DNA of 64,000 bases from Branchiostoma floridae (taxonomy: Eukaryota > Chordata > Leptocardii > Amphioxiformes > Branchiostomatidae): assembly GCF_000003815.2 (NCBI RefSeq), contig NC_049992.1:3963769-4027768 (forward strand). Direction: 5' to 3'. This document shows, piece by piece, positions 21,211 to 31,800 of the stretch. Each line of letters opens with the position of its first letter. Position 1 is the stretch's first letter. The notes beneath the pieces are model-generated. The model worked only from the letters and a program-made list of their open reading frames with translations. It was not told the DNA's origin and searched no databases. The position numbers were made by a program, and so were the translations under genes.

Positions 21211-21432
21211 CGCGGAAAGGGGGAAATCCCTGACCAAAACTCGAAAACCGGGGAGCGAGTCTCCGTGCGCCTCGCTTCCCGCGGACGAAACACAGAATGA
21301 GAGCCCCGGTGTGGTGTGCGGAAGTGTGAAGAGGCAAGGACTGACACGCGGTGACCACGTGGGAGGTCAGACAAAGACCGGAGACGGGGTTGTCGTAAAT
21401 TAATAAAAATGACATCACTGACATTTTTCCAC

Positions 21433-21951
21433 CAAGACCATAGACAACTACTGCCAACCTCTCACACTATGTTTGTCATCTTTAACACAACCACCTTTAA
21501 TGTTTAAACGTTTCAGCTGCAGTACTTTTATTTATACAATGAAAAAACACCATGAACTCATGACACATGTATTTGCAAAACTTAGCAACCTGAAAACTAA
21601 AATGAATACAAGAAAACAATCCAGACCAACTCACAAACTAAGCCAAAGTGTTCCATTGTTCAGGAAGGACCTTGAGTGAATATCCTTGACTACAAAATCC
21701 CTCCTAATGAAGTTGCTTGTACAATATTCCACAGTCTCTATGGCACCAAGGACGTTATACACAGACGTCCTTGATGGGACTGAATGATTCTCATTTAGCA
21801 TACTGTTCACAGATTATAGTGTAGTCGCTCGTTATGCACTAGTTAGGACCCTGAGTATGTCGGATCTTATTCAGATCTGCTGGATATTCCTTGGGCACAG
21901 CCTCAGGGATCATTGTTGCATCCCGCCACATCTCGCAAACTCTACCCTCTC
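21433..21951. other. No gene seen
   Basis: AT-rich flank of the retrotransposon; only short chance frames. It may be decayed LINE sequence continuous with 22210-22410, but no motif supports this. Confidence 0.4.
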
Positions 21952-22209
21952 TTAAGGCCCACTCGCACCGGACTTACCTCAAGCCTGCGTCACTGCGTCC
22001 CTGTTCAAAGATACTCAACGAATTTCGGAGATAAGGAACGAATCTTCTTACTTTTTGTGTATTTTGTCATCTTGTACGTCATACTTTTACGTATTACGCA
22101 ATATGTAAATTATACAAAAATCTGAGAATAAAAACAAAACAGTGACGCAGTGAACGAACCCCGCAGTGAACAAGTAGCTTGACGCAAGTCCGGTGAGAGT
22201 GGGCCTTAA
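21952..22209. mobile_element. TTAA-flanked MITE (piggyBac-like) inserted in a LINE fragment
   Basis: TTAAGGCCCACTCGCACCGG at the left and its inverse (CCGGTGAGAGTGGGCCTTAA) at the right, with a further inverted ...TCAAGC / GCTTGA... TTAA at both borders is the piggyBac target. 258 bp, non-coding. Confidence 0.82.
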
Positions 22210-22410
22210 GTGATGTATTAAGTATGTCCGTCAGGGGGTTGGAAAGTTCATCTGCGGATTCTTTAATGAGTTTTGGTGGCATTAGATTAGGACCAGGAGC
22301 CTTAGATGTTTTGACACGTTGTAGACAGTGGTACATGCTCCAAGGGTTGATTTTGGGTGGTTGATTGCTCAAATCTGATAGTTTTTCTCTAGTAAACGAG
22401 TTCAGCCCAT
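22210..22410 (-). pseudogene. LINE reverse-transcriptase fragment
   Basis: Minus-strand frame with SKAPGPNLMPPKLIKESADE then LSNPLTDILNTSL, the KAPGPDGI..LLK.....L...L...N.SL pattern preceding RT motif A of non-LTR elements. Truncated by the MITE on its 3' side and degraded beyond. Confidence 0.75.
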
Positions 22411-22534
22411 CTCACTTAAGAATGATGTAACCTTTCCACACACATCCTCAGGGTTAGTCGCTTTTTTCCTAGTACATAGTATACGTGTTGCCGAGCGGTG
22501 ATCTTGGCAGAAAGAACGTTAAAAATGCGTACGG

Positions 22535-22650
22535 TTAAGTGTAGGGGTATTGACCTAAAGAGCGTAGGGGTGTTGACCTTAAGAGCGTAGGGGTATCGGC
22601 CTTAAGAGGGTAAGGGTATCGGCCTAAAGAGCGTACGGGTATTCCTACTA
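22535..22650. repeat. Short tandem repeat, about 30-bp unit
   Basis: Four to five copies of AGCGTAGGGGTATCGGCCT-like units. They are flanked by a direct duplication of TACACAGTATACGTGTT-like sequence at about 22474 and 22652. Confidence 0.7.
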
Positions 22651-22659
22651 CACAGTATA

Positions 22660-23480
22660 CGTGTTCAGCTTATCAAGAATGATGTAATATTTACATAACA
22701 CCTCCCCGAAAATTTACCCATGTTACTTTCTCCACCAATCATGGAAGTGCGTTCACTCAGCACGCCTTAGCTATTTTCCTTAAAAGGCATCTTAAAGATG
22801 ATGGGCAGAAAATTTGCATATGTGCTGCTATAAATGTTAGACCAGCCACCGAACACACCAGAGCGCGCCTGTCCGGGAGAAGAAGTGACATTTCACACAC
22901 TGCTGCACTGCGTACAGGAAAACAGTAAGTTCCGTTCGTGTTTTTATTTTACTTTGACCCACAACACAAAGTCTGGAATAATTCTCCAGCAACAGTCCAA
23001 ACAAGTTTTGAGGCCATTTTCACAGATTTTTGCATGTCAACAACGTGGAAATTGGCCGAGTTTAGTGCCCGGTCATCGCCAAATGCTTTATCGCAACGAA
23101 AAATAGAAAAGGATCTGGTTAGACTGATGTCTACACTTGCACAAAATAGGAAATGTGAAGTCGATGTACGTATAGATTTCAGTCCATGAATTCTTGCAAA
23201 GTTTAGGTTCTTGTTTTGTTAGCGTATGGCTGCTACCAGCGGTAGGTCACTTTTCCTGATTTTGAAACAAAATGTGATTTTTTCTAATTTTGACATAAAA
23301 AATCTGACACACTAAGATGGTTCCCTGGTTCATTTTTCTGTCAACTTTCAGTCGGAGTTGTATGCTTCATATACTAATTGGTGTTGCTCTGACAATTATT
23401 CAGCCTTTGTCTGTTTATTTGAATAGTTCAGTGCAAATAACTAACTTGCAAGTTGTAGTTATCTGAAATCTAATCTTTGT
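22660..23480. other. No recognised gene upstream of the lectin
   Basis: A moderately GC-rich piece at 22834-22922 (MLDQPPNTPERACPGEE...) could be an exon ending at a donor (AACAG|TAAG is not GT, so unsupported). No family recognised. The remainder is AT-rich and presumably the lectin promoter region. Confidence 0.35.
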
Positions 23481-23502
23481 TCTTTTGTTATCCGGTGAAA
23501 AG

Positions 23503-25485
23503 ATGGCCGTCAGGCTCCTCCTTACCGTGGGGCTCGTGCTCCTGGTCGGACAAGGTTCGTATACGTTTTCGCATAGTGATTCGTGCGTTTTTCATAAAGT
23601 TCGTACGTTTTCGTGTAGTGATTCGTGCGTTTTTAATAAAGTTCGTACGTTTTCGTGTAGTGATTCGTGCGTTTTTCATAAAGTTCGTACGTTTTCGTGT
23701 AGTGATTCGTGCGTTTTTCATAAAGTTCGTACGTTTTCGTGTAGTGATTCGTGCGTTTTTCATAAAGTTCGTACGTTTTCGTGTAGTGATTCGTGCGTTT
23801 TTCATAAAGTTCGTACGTTTTCGTGCAGTGATTCGTGCGTTTTTTTCATAAAGTTCGTACGTTTTCGTGCAGTGATTCGTGAGTTTTGCATAAGATTCGT
23901 ACGAATCTCATAAAATTAGTGCAGATGCATAGGTCCAGGTAAGCGCCGTTGACTTGGGCAATTCTTTGTTGCAGCAACCTCTCTAAACATTCGATCGATC
24001 GCTTGTGATTACAATAGTCTACGGCTCAGCTGTAATACTGGACTGGCTCTCAACATCTTGTCTTCCATGTACGGCCGGATCACAATGGACGTTTGTCGCC
24101 ACAGCTCAATCCATACCACCGACTGCCGCACAGACAGCCTGAGTTTTGCCAGGTCCTTCTGTCAGGCGAGGCAAAGCTGCACGTTGTCCCACTTCCACCT
24201 AGTGCTCGGGGATCCTTGTCCATACACGCACAAGTATCTGGAAGTCGTGTACAACTGCCAGCGTAAATTTCTTTTGTACTTACGACAAAAAGCAGTTACT
24301 CAAGCAATTGCCACAGGATATGGTTTTGAAACGGTCAGACGTTTCATAGCATCCACTATCTTTCGTCAGTGTTGAAAGATAGTGGATGCTATCTGAAATG
24401 TCTGACCGTTTCAAAACCATATCTATTTGCTTGAGTAACTGCTTTTTGGCTTATCTTATTATCTGCACATCTATATTACCTCCATCGACGTATCTTCTGT
24501 ACTTGACACTCACATTACGCTTTGTTCATGTATGACGTGGCACGTACAACCATATAGCAAAGTTCTTTGGACACAACCAAGGAAAACTTACTTCCAACGT
24601 TTCGATGTCTGTCAGACACCATCATCAGGGTAGAATGACTGGAAACTACTTCTTGCTGCTACTTATAGCCGATGTAGGTGGCGCTGCAGCAGCAACAATG
24701 CCGTCCCAAAAGTTTTCCTTGGTTGTGTCTAAAGAACTTTGCTATATGAATAATTGCCAACCTGATGAAGTTATTTACGGAGGAGTGATACAACCAGCTA
24801 TGAAGCTGCTGCTCTATCTTTCCCACAATCTTCCATATTTGACGAAAAGTATTCGAATGAAACATAGGGGACTTGATATATGGTGAATCTGTTCAACTGT
24901 ATACATGTACTAACATTATTGTTAAAATTTTGTTTACAAAAAACATGAAACGAATATGTTAAAGTATATTTTGAATGATAATAACAGCTGTGTGTGTATA
25001 ATTTTGTGTAGCAAACTGCTTTTTATTAAGGAAATTTAAATCGATTCTTCTCGCCTTAGAAAAGTTTCGTATAATTCCCTTTCAGCTTACGCATATTTCG
25101 GACGTGGACTTGAAGACCACGAAGTCGACGACATGGCGCGGTAAGCTACTGTATAATCAAGATGGCTCATAGGAATAGCCTTGTCAGTATTTCTATGTCC
25201 AATATACACTAACCGTAATTCCATTTATCATATCACTGTGCTGTTAACCATGATATTCTGTTGTTCCAACAACGCTTCTATATAACGTTAACGTCCTTGG
25301 TTGTTCTGTATGTAGCCTTGTAGTATTGTTTCTCGGTAGCTGGTGCCATGCATTATACGTATACCTTGCACGATTGTCTGGCAATAAAATTCATTCATTC
25401 ATAAAATGTGCTTCCTATATAAACAACAGCCTTCTTCTTCAGAGTGGTGGAGGAATACCGCGGCCTCCTTGAGCTGCTGCAATAA
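23503..25485 (+). CDS. Small secreted SUEL-type (galactose/rhamnose-binding) lectin, 145 aa
   Basis: Exons 23503-23554, 23975-24262, 25086-25140 and 25443-25485 join in frame to 146 codons with TAA. Residues 1-17 form a signal peptide (MAVRLLLTVGLVLLVG). Exon 2 encodes one complete Gal_Lectin (SUEL) domain: ACDYNSLRLSC, SSMYGR (family YGR), SFCQARQSC and GDPCPYTHKYLEVVYNC (family DPCxxTYKYLxxxYxC). All eight usual cysteines are present. A short acidic tail (LEDHEVDDMARVVEEYRGLL) follows. Such lectins bind rhamnose or galactose on microbes or eggs; the single domain and signal peptide suggest a soluble protein. The stop codon lies inside AATAAA (25481-25486). The two small 3' exons rest on splice sites and frame alone. 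Confidence 0.85.
23555..23925 (+). repeat. 42-bp tandem repeat abutting the lectin exon 1 donor, about 8 copies
   Basis: Unit GTTCGTACGTTTTCGTGTAG plus TGATTCGTGCGTTTTTCATAAA. It begins exactly at the donor CAAG|GTTCGT at 23555. Successive copies differ by only one or two bases until the last two. Because 42 is a multiple of three, frames stay open on both strands; these are not proteins. Confidence 0.93.
24287..24448. mobile_element. Foldback MITE in lectin intron 2
   Basis: Arms of about 75 bp (AAAAAGCAGTTACTCAAGCA ... ATAGCATCCACTATCTTTC) mirrored almost perfectly around GTCAGTGTT. Non-coding. Confidence 0.88.
24551..24748. mobile_element. Second foldback element in lectin intron 2
   Basis: CATATAGCAAAGTTCTTTGG with ACACAACCAAGGAAAACTT at the left, inverted as TTTTCCTTGGTTGTGTC and AAAGAACTTTGCTATATG at the right. 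The interior is unrelated. Non-coding. Confidence 0.88.
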
Positions 25486-25487
25486 AC

Positions 25488-25567
25488 TTCCTTCCGTCCT
25501 TCCTTCCTGCCTTCCTTCCTTCTTCCCTTCCTCCCTCCCTCCCTACAACCCTGCCTCGCTCCCTTCC
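25488..25567. repeat. (CTTCC)n polypyrimidine tract
   Basis: Pure C/T-rich run of CTTCC and CCTCC units immediately after the lectin stop codon and leading into the palindrome arm. Confidence 0.9.
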
Positions 25568-25869
25568 TGCCTGCCTGCCTCCCTCCTTCCTTCTTTCCTT
25601 CCTTCCTTCAGGAAAAGTGTTCTCCAGATAAACCACAGTCCTGTGCTTGTTCCCCAGACTGGCAGAGGAAGCTCAGGACTCCAAGCTGCCCGTCGAGTAT
25701 GCTGAGGACATGCGTGGTTTTAGTCATGTCCTCAGCATACTCGACGGGCAGCTTGGAGTCCTGAGCTTCCTCTGCCAGTCTGGGGAACAAGCACAGGACT
25801 GTGGTTTATCTGGAGAACACTTTTCCTGAAGGAAGGAAGGAAAGAAGGAAGGAGGGAGGCAGGCAGGCA
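25568..25869. repeat. Large perfect palindrome, 145-bp arms and 12-bp spacer
   Basis: 25568-25712 is the reverse complement of 25725-25869, with spacer CGTGGTTTTAGT. No mismatch was found by eye. Arms run from a polypyrimidine stretch to GCTGAGGACATG. Identical 60-residue frames on the two strands (LAEEAQDSKLPVEYAEDM) are the same sequence seen twice. It could be a recent inverted duplication or an assembly fold-back. Confidence 0.92.
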
Positions 25870-28530
25870 TGGCTGTGCACCGAAACTTGTTCTAGCGGCT
25901 AGTCGCCGCTGATCTTTGAGGTCGCAGAGCCCGACTCCCGACTCCCGTTTATTTGCAAATGTAGCCTTTCCTTTACCTTGCGAGTGATTCTGACATTGTG
26001 GCTCCTGTGGTAGAATGCGTGCTGGGTTTATCACACAATTCCTTTCTTGTGATCATTTCTATTCTGCCCGTGCCTTCCATTAAATGGTTAAAAACATTCC
26101 CACAACTTAGACATCAAATTTGATCGAATTATTGCCTTTTAATTTTGTGAGGAACGTTTTGTCTTACATCGTCCACGTGCAAGAGGTAGCGCCATGTCAT
26201 GAGCAAGGAGGTCCCCTCTTTCAACCTCCTTGTCATGAGAGGCTCATTATCATAACTGTATTCTTAGGCGATCGCCCGAGCCTCGCTCAAATGTGACATG
26301 GACGTTTTCAGGCGAAATATACGCGTGACCCTCTGTCGAGCTTAAAATCGGCCGACCTTCCAGCGATCGTGAAGTACGCCCGAAGATCGTCGACAATGTG
26401 ACAGGGGTATCAACAACAATTTCCTGTTGATTGGTTTCGTCAACTGAAGGTTTGACCCTTTTCTTGTTGATTGTTTCCAACAGGACCCCGGATTGGCGAT
26501 GGCCTCACCGCATCCTGCGTGTGCGGAGCGCCACCCTGGCCTTCCAGCCGGGACTGCAGATCAGCTACATAGAGTTTAGCTGCTTTTTCCCTCATTTAAC
26601 CATAGCAAGGCTCGTGAGCGAGTTCCAATATTCAACATACAGTTTGGTCTTGTGATAATGAAGAGAAAATGAATATCAAAGTGCAAAAGTCAGTTTGGAG
26701 AGCATCAGTAATCTTTCAGGTATAAAAAAAAAGAAGAGCGAAAAATGTTAAATGTTTGATTGGTCATTATGTCTGCATTGCAGTTACTTGTATGATCATA
26801 ATATGTAAGTGGACATCACCATCTTTCTATTGGGCCTTCTCCAAAATTTGAATGAAGTCCTGTCAGCGTAAGCCCGAGGTATTCCATACCACATTTCAGG
26901 TCATTTTGATACAGTACCAGGGCACAGGAGGCCAAAATGTACATTTTGATCTGAAAATGGCCAAAATACTACATAGAGTAATTCCTTTGGCCTACGTGTA
27001 TATGGAAAAACAAATGGAACCAACGAAATGTCTCGTGGTATTTGTCCACTCTACAACCCCGCCAAATTTCAAGCCATTTGACTCCGAAATGAAATAAAGT
27101 CGAGGCCATATGACTAAATAGCAGAGGGAGAAAAAATAGGACATAAAATAATGTGTGGTAGATCTATGAAATAAAATATTAATCACAGTACAGCAGTCAA
27201 CTCATTTTAGTCAGGGGAAATCAGTAACTCTTCAGGTATAAACAATTAAGACAGAAACAGGTGTTTCATTGGTCATGAAATGTCTTAGAAATACAATTCT
27301 GATCATCATCTTTGTTCGGCAAATACCATGTGGGTGATACATTGTATTGTACATTTTCAAGAACAGAATATATGGACAGTGAACCTCAGTGTTGCGTCAA
27401 CATGGAAAGGCCACACCACATAACAGTTAATGTTAGCTCGTTGTTTGAAATCTGTCTCACAGCCTGTACAGTAGATGAAAGGGCTACCAAAACTTTGTCT
27501 CAAATCCAACCTCTTGAGGAGTTTCTGTAATCATTTCATTATTATTTTCAATCCATAACGAGTTCTTGAATCCTAAGTCTGAACCTTGCCTTTTCACAAG
27601 TTCGTGGCAACTCGAATGGAATCTTTATCTTTTCTTGTTCGACTTTTCATGACCAAAGGAGCCTGGAGATCAGGTCTTGAATTGCCTCTCTATGTAACCA
27701 AGATTCCTCGCAATAAAAGAAAATGCACGATGCAATAATTTGTCATTCTTGTTTCTTCACACGTAACAGAACTAGGGAGTGTACATGAACTTTCGAATTT
27801 CATACAGGGTAAAAATGAGGTCTGACAATTAGCCAGCTCTATATAGTGCTTGACAAAAGATAACGATGTGGCTGTCAACATTCAAATGGCTGAAAGTTTG
27901 TCTGATGTCATTTCTACATTTTCCTGTATATAGGGTATCTCTAGTACGTATAAGCAAGGAGCTTATCCCCTTGGTATAAGTCTCTTGTTGTAAGAAATTT
28001 TGAAGGCGTTGCTGAATTAAGCAAGGGACCTTTTATGTGATTACAAAATGAAAGATGTAAAACATCGTATTGTTTTGCCATTTTTCTCGAATAGGAAGAG
28101 GGGAAATCCATTGCACATGAAGTTAAGGGTATGGGATGGACAATCAATTTCACGTAAACTTTAGGGCAAGGCAGAGAGGGATCATTCATTTCATTTATTT
28201 GAGGCTGAAGTTCTAGGAGAAACCGACCATCCATTTCACGTAAAACTAGGGATGTGACCACCGGCGGACATTAAGAAAACGGTATAAAACAGAAAGCCCA
28301 ACAAAACGCATATAAAGAACCTCTACATGGACTCCGGAGAGTAAAGCAGATCCAGTGTGGCAGCCAGAAATTCCTTCCATCTGTGTTGTTACAATACCCC
28401 ACTCTGACTTGTTTCATCATGTTATCTATTATAACGTTATGTCACAACTATTATGATTACTACATGTAGTCAGGCTCATGTAGTATATTCCATTGAATGC
28501 CCACCTTCGAAGCTGAACACCGTCCTGAAG
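25870..28530. other. Intergenic region between lectin and CAMTA, no gene recognised
   Basis: 26483-26560 is GC-rich after a plausible acceptor (TTTCCAACAG) and reads PDWRWPHRILRVRSATLAFQ, but no family or donor was recognised. Blocks at 26690-26790 and 27205-27300 share TTCAGGTATAAA(C/A)AA and TTGGTCAT words and look like a diverged dispersed repeat. Confidence 0.4.
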
Positions 28531-28531
28531 T

Positions 28532-28672
28532 GATCTCCAAGCAGATGTTTGAGAAGGCTAAATCGTTACCTTTTACTGATGCTCTTTTCTGTGACTTAGG
28601 GGGTGGTTTGCCAGAGAAACGGGCAACTGGAAATCATTGTGATTTAGCGTACCCAACATCTGCTTGGAGATT
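28532..28672. mobile_element. MITE, TCTCCAAGCAG family, near the CAMTA promoter
   Basis: Left GATCTCCAAGCAGATGTTTG, right CCAACATCTGCTTGGAGATT; the inner arms GGCTAAATCGTTAC / GTGATTTAGCGTACC are imperfectly inverted. It lies 140 bp before the CAMTA start. Confidence 0.85.
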
Positions 28673-28744
28673 ATTCCGTAGACTACGAGAAAACACCCCT
28701 ATGTTATCCCAGAATGGTATCGCCTGATCTCGTCGTTTCTCGCG

Positions 28745-28818
28745 ACGTTCACTCCGAACAATCTGCGCATGCCCCGGATTCTGTTTGCGAAAATGGGGAA
28801 GATCACTGAAGATGGCGG
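28745..28818 (+). promoter_or_regulatory. CAMTA promoter-proximal sites: NRF1-like and YY1-like
   Basis: TGCGCATGC at 28764-28772 resembles the NRF1 core. AAGATGGCGG at 28810-28819 matches the YY1 consensus and contains the start ATG (28812-28814), an arrangement common in TATA-less animal genes. Factor binding is inferred from motif only. Confidence 0.5.
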
Positions 28819-31800
28819 TGAATAGCGAATCAGAAGGTAATCTTTCTCTTCTTTTCTAGCGATTTATGCCAGATCTTTTCCGGACACCGTTGTGAAAGGT
28901 ACGGCCTGTTCATAGCTTCCGTTTTCCGGTGTCAGAGAGTTCAGATCTGCCCGTTTGGGGACGGAACATGCGTTGTTGCCAGCCACGAGAGAAATCGCGG
29001 AGTCAGGCACTTTCGGCAACTACTTGTCGATTCCGCAAACACGAAGCCGGCGGAATGAATAATGACAAATCTGAATATTTACACCTCGTCCTGCCGATGT
29101 TCCAGGCGAGTAGGTAGGATAAAAATCAGTAGTTCGAGGTTTACGTGTTGTGAAACGGTTCACCCCATCGTGAACCGATCCACTCTGCTGACATGTTGAT
29201 ATTCACAACATAACATAGCCTTATTTTTCACCGCCTTATATAAGATGTTCCCGCCTTTCCCGTCCCTTCCTCAGGCGCCACGGAGAAGGACGACAAGGAC
29301 GGGGTGGCCCCCCGGCCCAGCAAACTGCCCGACAAGCTCCAGGCCCTGCCCAAACCGTCGGCCTTTCCTCGCGTCCGCCACAGATGGAACACGAACGAGG
29401 TGTGTGTGTGTGTCATTGTGTGTACGTTTGGGGGTGGGCGGGAAATCGTGACGAAAATAAAACACAAAACATCACACAACCTCCGCGTGAACTGTAGTCA
29501 CGGGACCAGGTTTATCTGTGCCGACCACAACAGGTGCCTTGTTAGGAAGGCTTCCAACGCTTTTGGGCCGCTAATGCCAGCACTGGTATTAATATGCTGC
29601 GCACATGTCCGTGGTAGCAGGTCGGGAATATAGACTAGAGAGATTCACGCTTTCCTGGTCTATTTAGGACAAACAATAGGTGATCAGGAGGATGATAAGT
29701 TTGTATAGATACACTGATGAGGGTTTGACACCATGTACTTCAGTGTATTGTGTTGTTACAGTTCAAATGAATACACATGAATCAAACAACTGGATAAATA
29801 TAATACAGGCGAGAGAGAATTTATCAGGATATTTGATAGATTTTGTATTACATAATGTTAATGTTATCATTTATTTATAACAAAACAATGTAGTACAAAA
29901 TAAAACAGATACATAGATGAAGCAACTGAAGAATTTATCAGGTTGCTTGATTTATTTATGTTACGTAAGTTTGTATAGATGCCCTTTTCACTATTGTGTT
30001 GAAAAGGTCAGGGAACAGGTATAAATAGATGAATGCAGAATCGAATGTTGATTTATGTATACAGATAATTTACAGACATACATGCACATGTACATACTAG
30101 TACATGGCAGTTGCAGATTTGTATGGGAAAATTTTTGAAGGAAAAAGATTCATCCTTCCATCCATTCATTCATTCATTCATCCATCCGAGTTCCATGTCT
30201 TTCATAAGTCTATCCCTCCATCCATCCATTTATCCCTCCATCCAGATTCCTTTCATAAGCCTATCCCTATATCCCTATATCCATTCATTCATTCATTCAT
30301 TTATCTATGCAGTCATGCTTCTTTCCGTCCATCTAACCATCCATTCATCCTTCCCCATCATCCCTCCATCCATCCCTCCATCCTTCCATCCATCCTTCTT
30401 TCTATTCATCCAGTATGATTTAATATATTATATTATGCAGTTCAAGCATTTGAACCAAATAATTGTGCATAATCATTGTCTCCCCTTGTGTTGTCATTGG
30501 ACAAAAAATCAATGGAATCAATCCACGAGCCCCTGGCATCCCTATTCCCCACATGTCTGCTATACTATAGGCTCTAACAACAAGGTGATTGACTGACAAT
30601 TTTATTCAATTTGTGCAGAAATTTATGTCTGATAAATGAGCCGTTGGGGTCCACTGAGACCACAGCACCTTTTGTGACACAAAGGGCACGAAAATTGGTG
30701 TCATGTTTTAGAGCTTGAAATTAATCGTAAGTTTGGGACCAGGTGTTTTTCAAGCACCTGTGTTTAGAGTACTGAAGTAGCACTTGAAATACTCACCTGC
30801 AAGTTTCAGAAATTTTTTCTAGGTATATTAACAACTTACAATTTTGCAGGATGGAAACAAAAATAGTGGAATCGGTATCATGGGTCACGATTAAGATAAT
30901 ACTGTAAATTCAGTTCCTGTATTAAGTGTTTTATTGTGTTTTAGAAGGGAAAACCAGGTTTTCGGTGGGTTCTGAATTCACAGTTTTGATGTACAAGGTT
31001 AAGTCATGCAAGGTAGACATATTCATAGGTCATAAATTAGGGATGGACAGAGTCGTCTCTGAAAAAATCACCCCAGACGTTTCATGATTTACTATCGCTT
31101 ATGTTATCCGATCGTATTTAGAATACAACAGCATCTGTATTTTTGCATAAAGTCTCTGCAAATTGCAAGTAGTAAAATTTACAATTTACAATTATATCAA
31201 GGGACCAAAAAAAATCCATCTCACGAGTCCTGGAATCACCGTCACAAATCCTGGCAGCCAGGAGAAGTGGAGGGGTTTATGGGCCAGATTTGGGTTGGAA
31301 ATGTGTTCGGTAGTGATATGGGTGATCAGGGGTCATCACCATGGTAACGGCACACAGGGATCGGTCGTCACCATGGTAACACTATCGGGTGGGTAATTTT
31401 CTCATTTCTGTCTGAAAATCTCTCCTTGGCATGCAACAAGGCTGGGAGTCTCCTCCCAAATACAAGCTAAGAAAGACTGAATGGGAATACAGATACATGT
31501 ACTAGTACATGCATGAGGTTTAGACAGGGACTACTCAATGCTTGGACAAAACTACATCAGTACATATACAGGGTTGGCACAGAGAAAGGCCACAAATTTA
31601 ATGTGAATTACACAATTGTTGTTTGCTAAAAGTCAGAGGCTTTTGAATTTGGATGTTCAATATGTTGAAGTCTCTGTGGTTGTGTTTTACAGGAAATCGC
31701 TGGCTTTTTGCTATGTTTTGACATCCATCAACAATGGCTGTCAACAACGCCCAAACTCAGGTGAGAAAATATATGTAGTACTCTTAACAAGTTACTAACA

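Larger units (their letters stand above)
16167..21432 (-). mobile_element. Ngaro/PAT-type tyrosine-recombinase retrotransposon with split direct repeats
   Basis: A 5.27-kb element on the minus strand. Repeat pairs: a 192-bp block at 21241-21432 and 16394-16585, and an 86-bp block at 16586-16671 and 16167-16252. Element order from its 5' end is 192-bp block, gag, RT/RNase H, tyrosine recombinase, 86-bp block, 192-bp block, 141 bp unique, 86-bp block. This is the split-direct-repeat plan of Ngaro/PAT elements, not the inverted termini of DIRS1. No methyltransferase domain was seen. I found no difference between the paired repeats, and all three frames are open, so the insertion looks recent and possibly active. 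Integration uses the recombinase; no target duplication is evident. Confidence 0.9.

Noticed and set aside
22834-23106. Possible exon MLDQPPNTPERACPGEE
   Set aside because: No matching donor in frame and no recognised family; left as intergenic.
23477-23913. Open frames over the lectin intron 1 (RFRVVIRAFF and SCSDSCVFHK repeats)
   Set aside because: Produced by a 42-bp tandem repeat lying between a good donor and acceptor.
25608-25829. Identical 60-residue protein on both strands
   Set aside because: It is one sequence present in both arms of a palindrome, not two genes; whether it derives from an exon is unknown.
26250-26480. Minus-strand 76-residue frame METINKKRVKPSVDETN
   Set aside because: No family, splice partner or codon signal recognised.
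30104-30596. Ser/His/Pro-rich frames
   Set aside because: Translation of (TCCA)n/(ATTC)n simple repeat.
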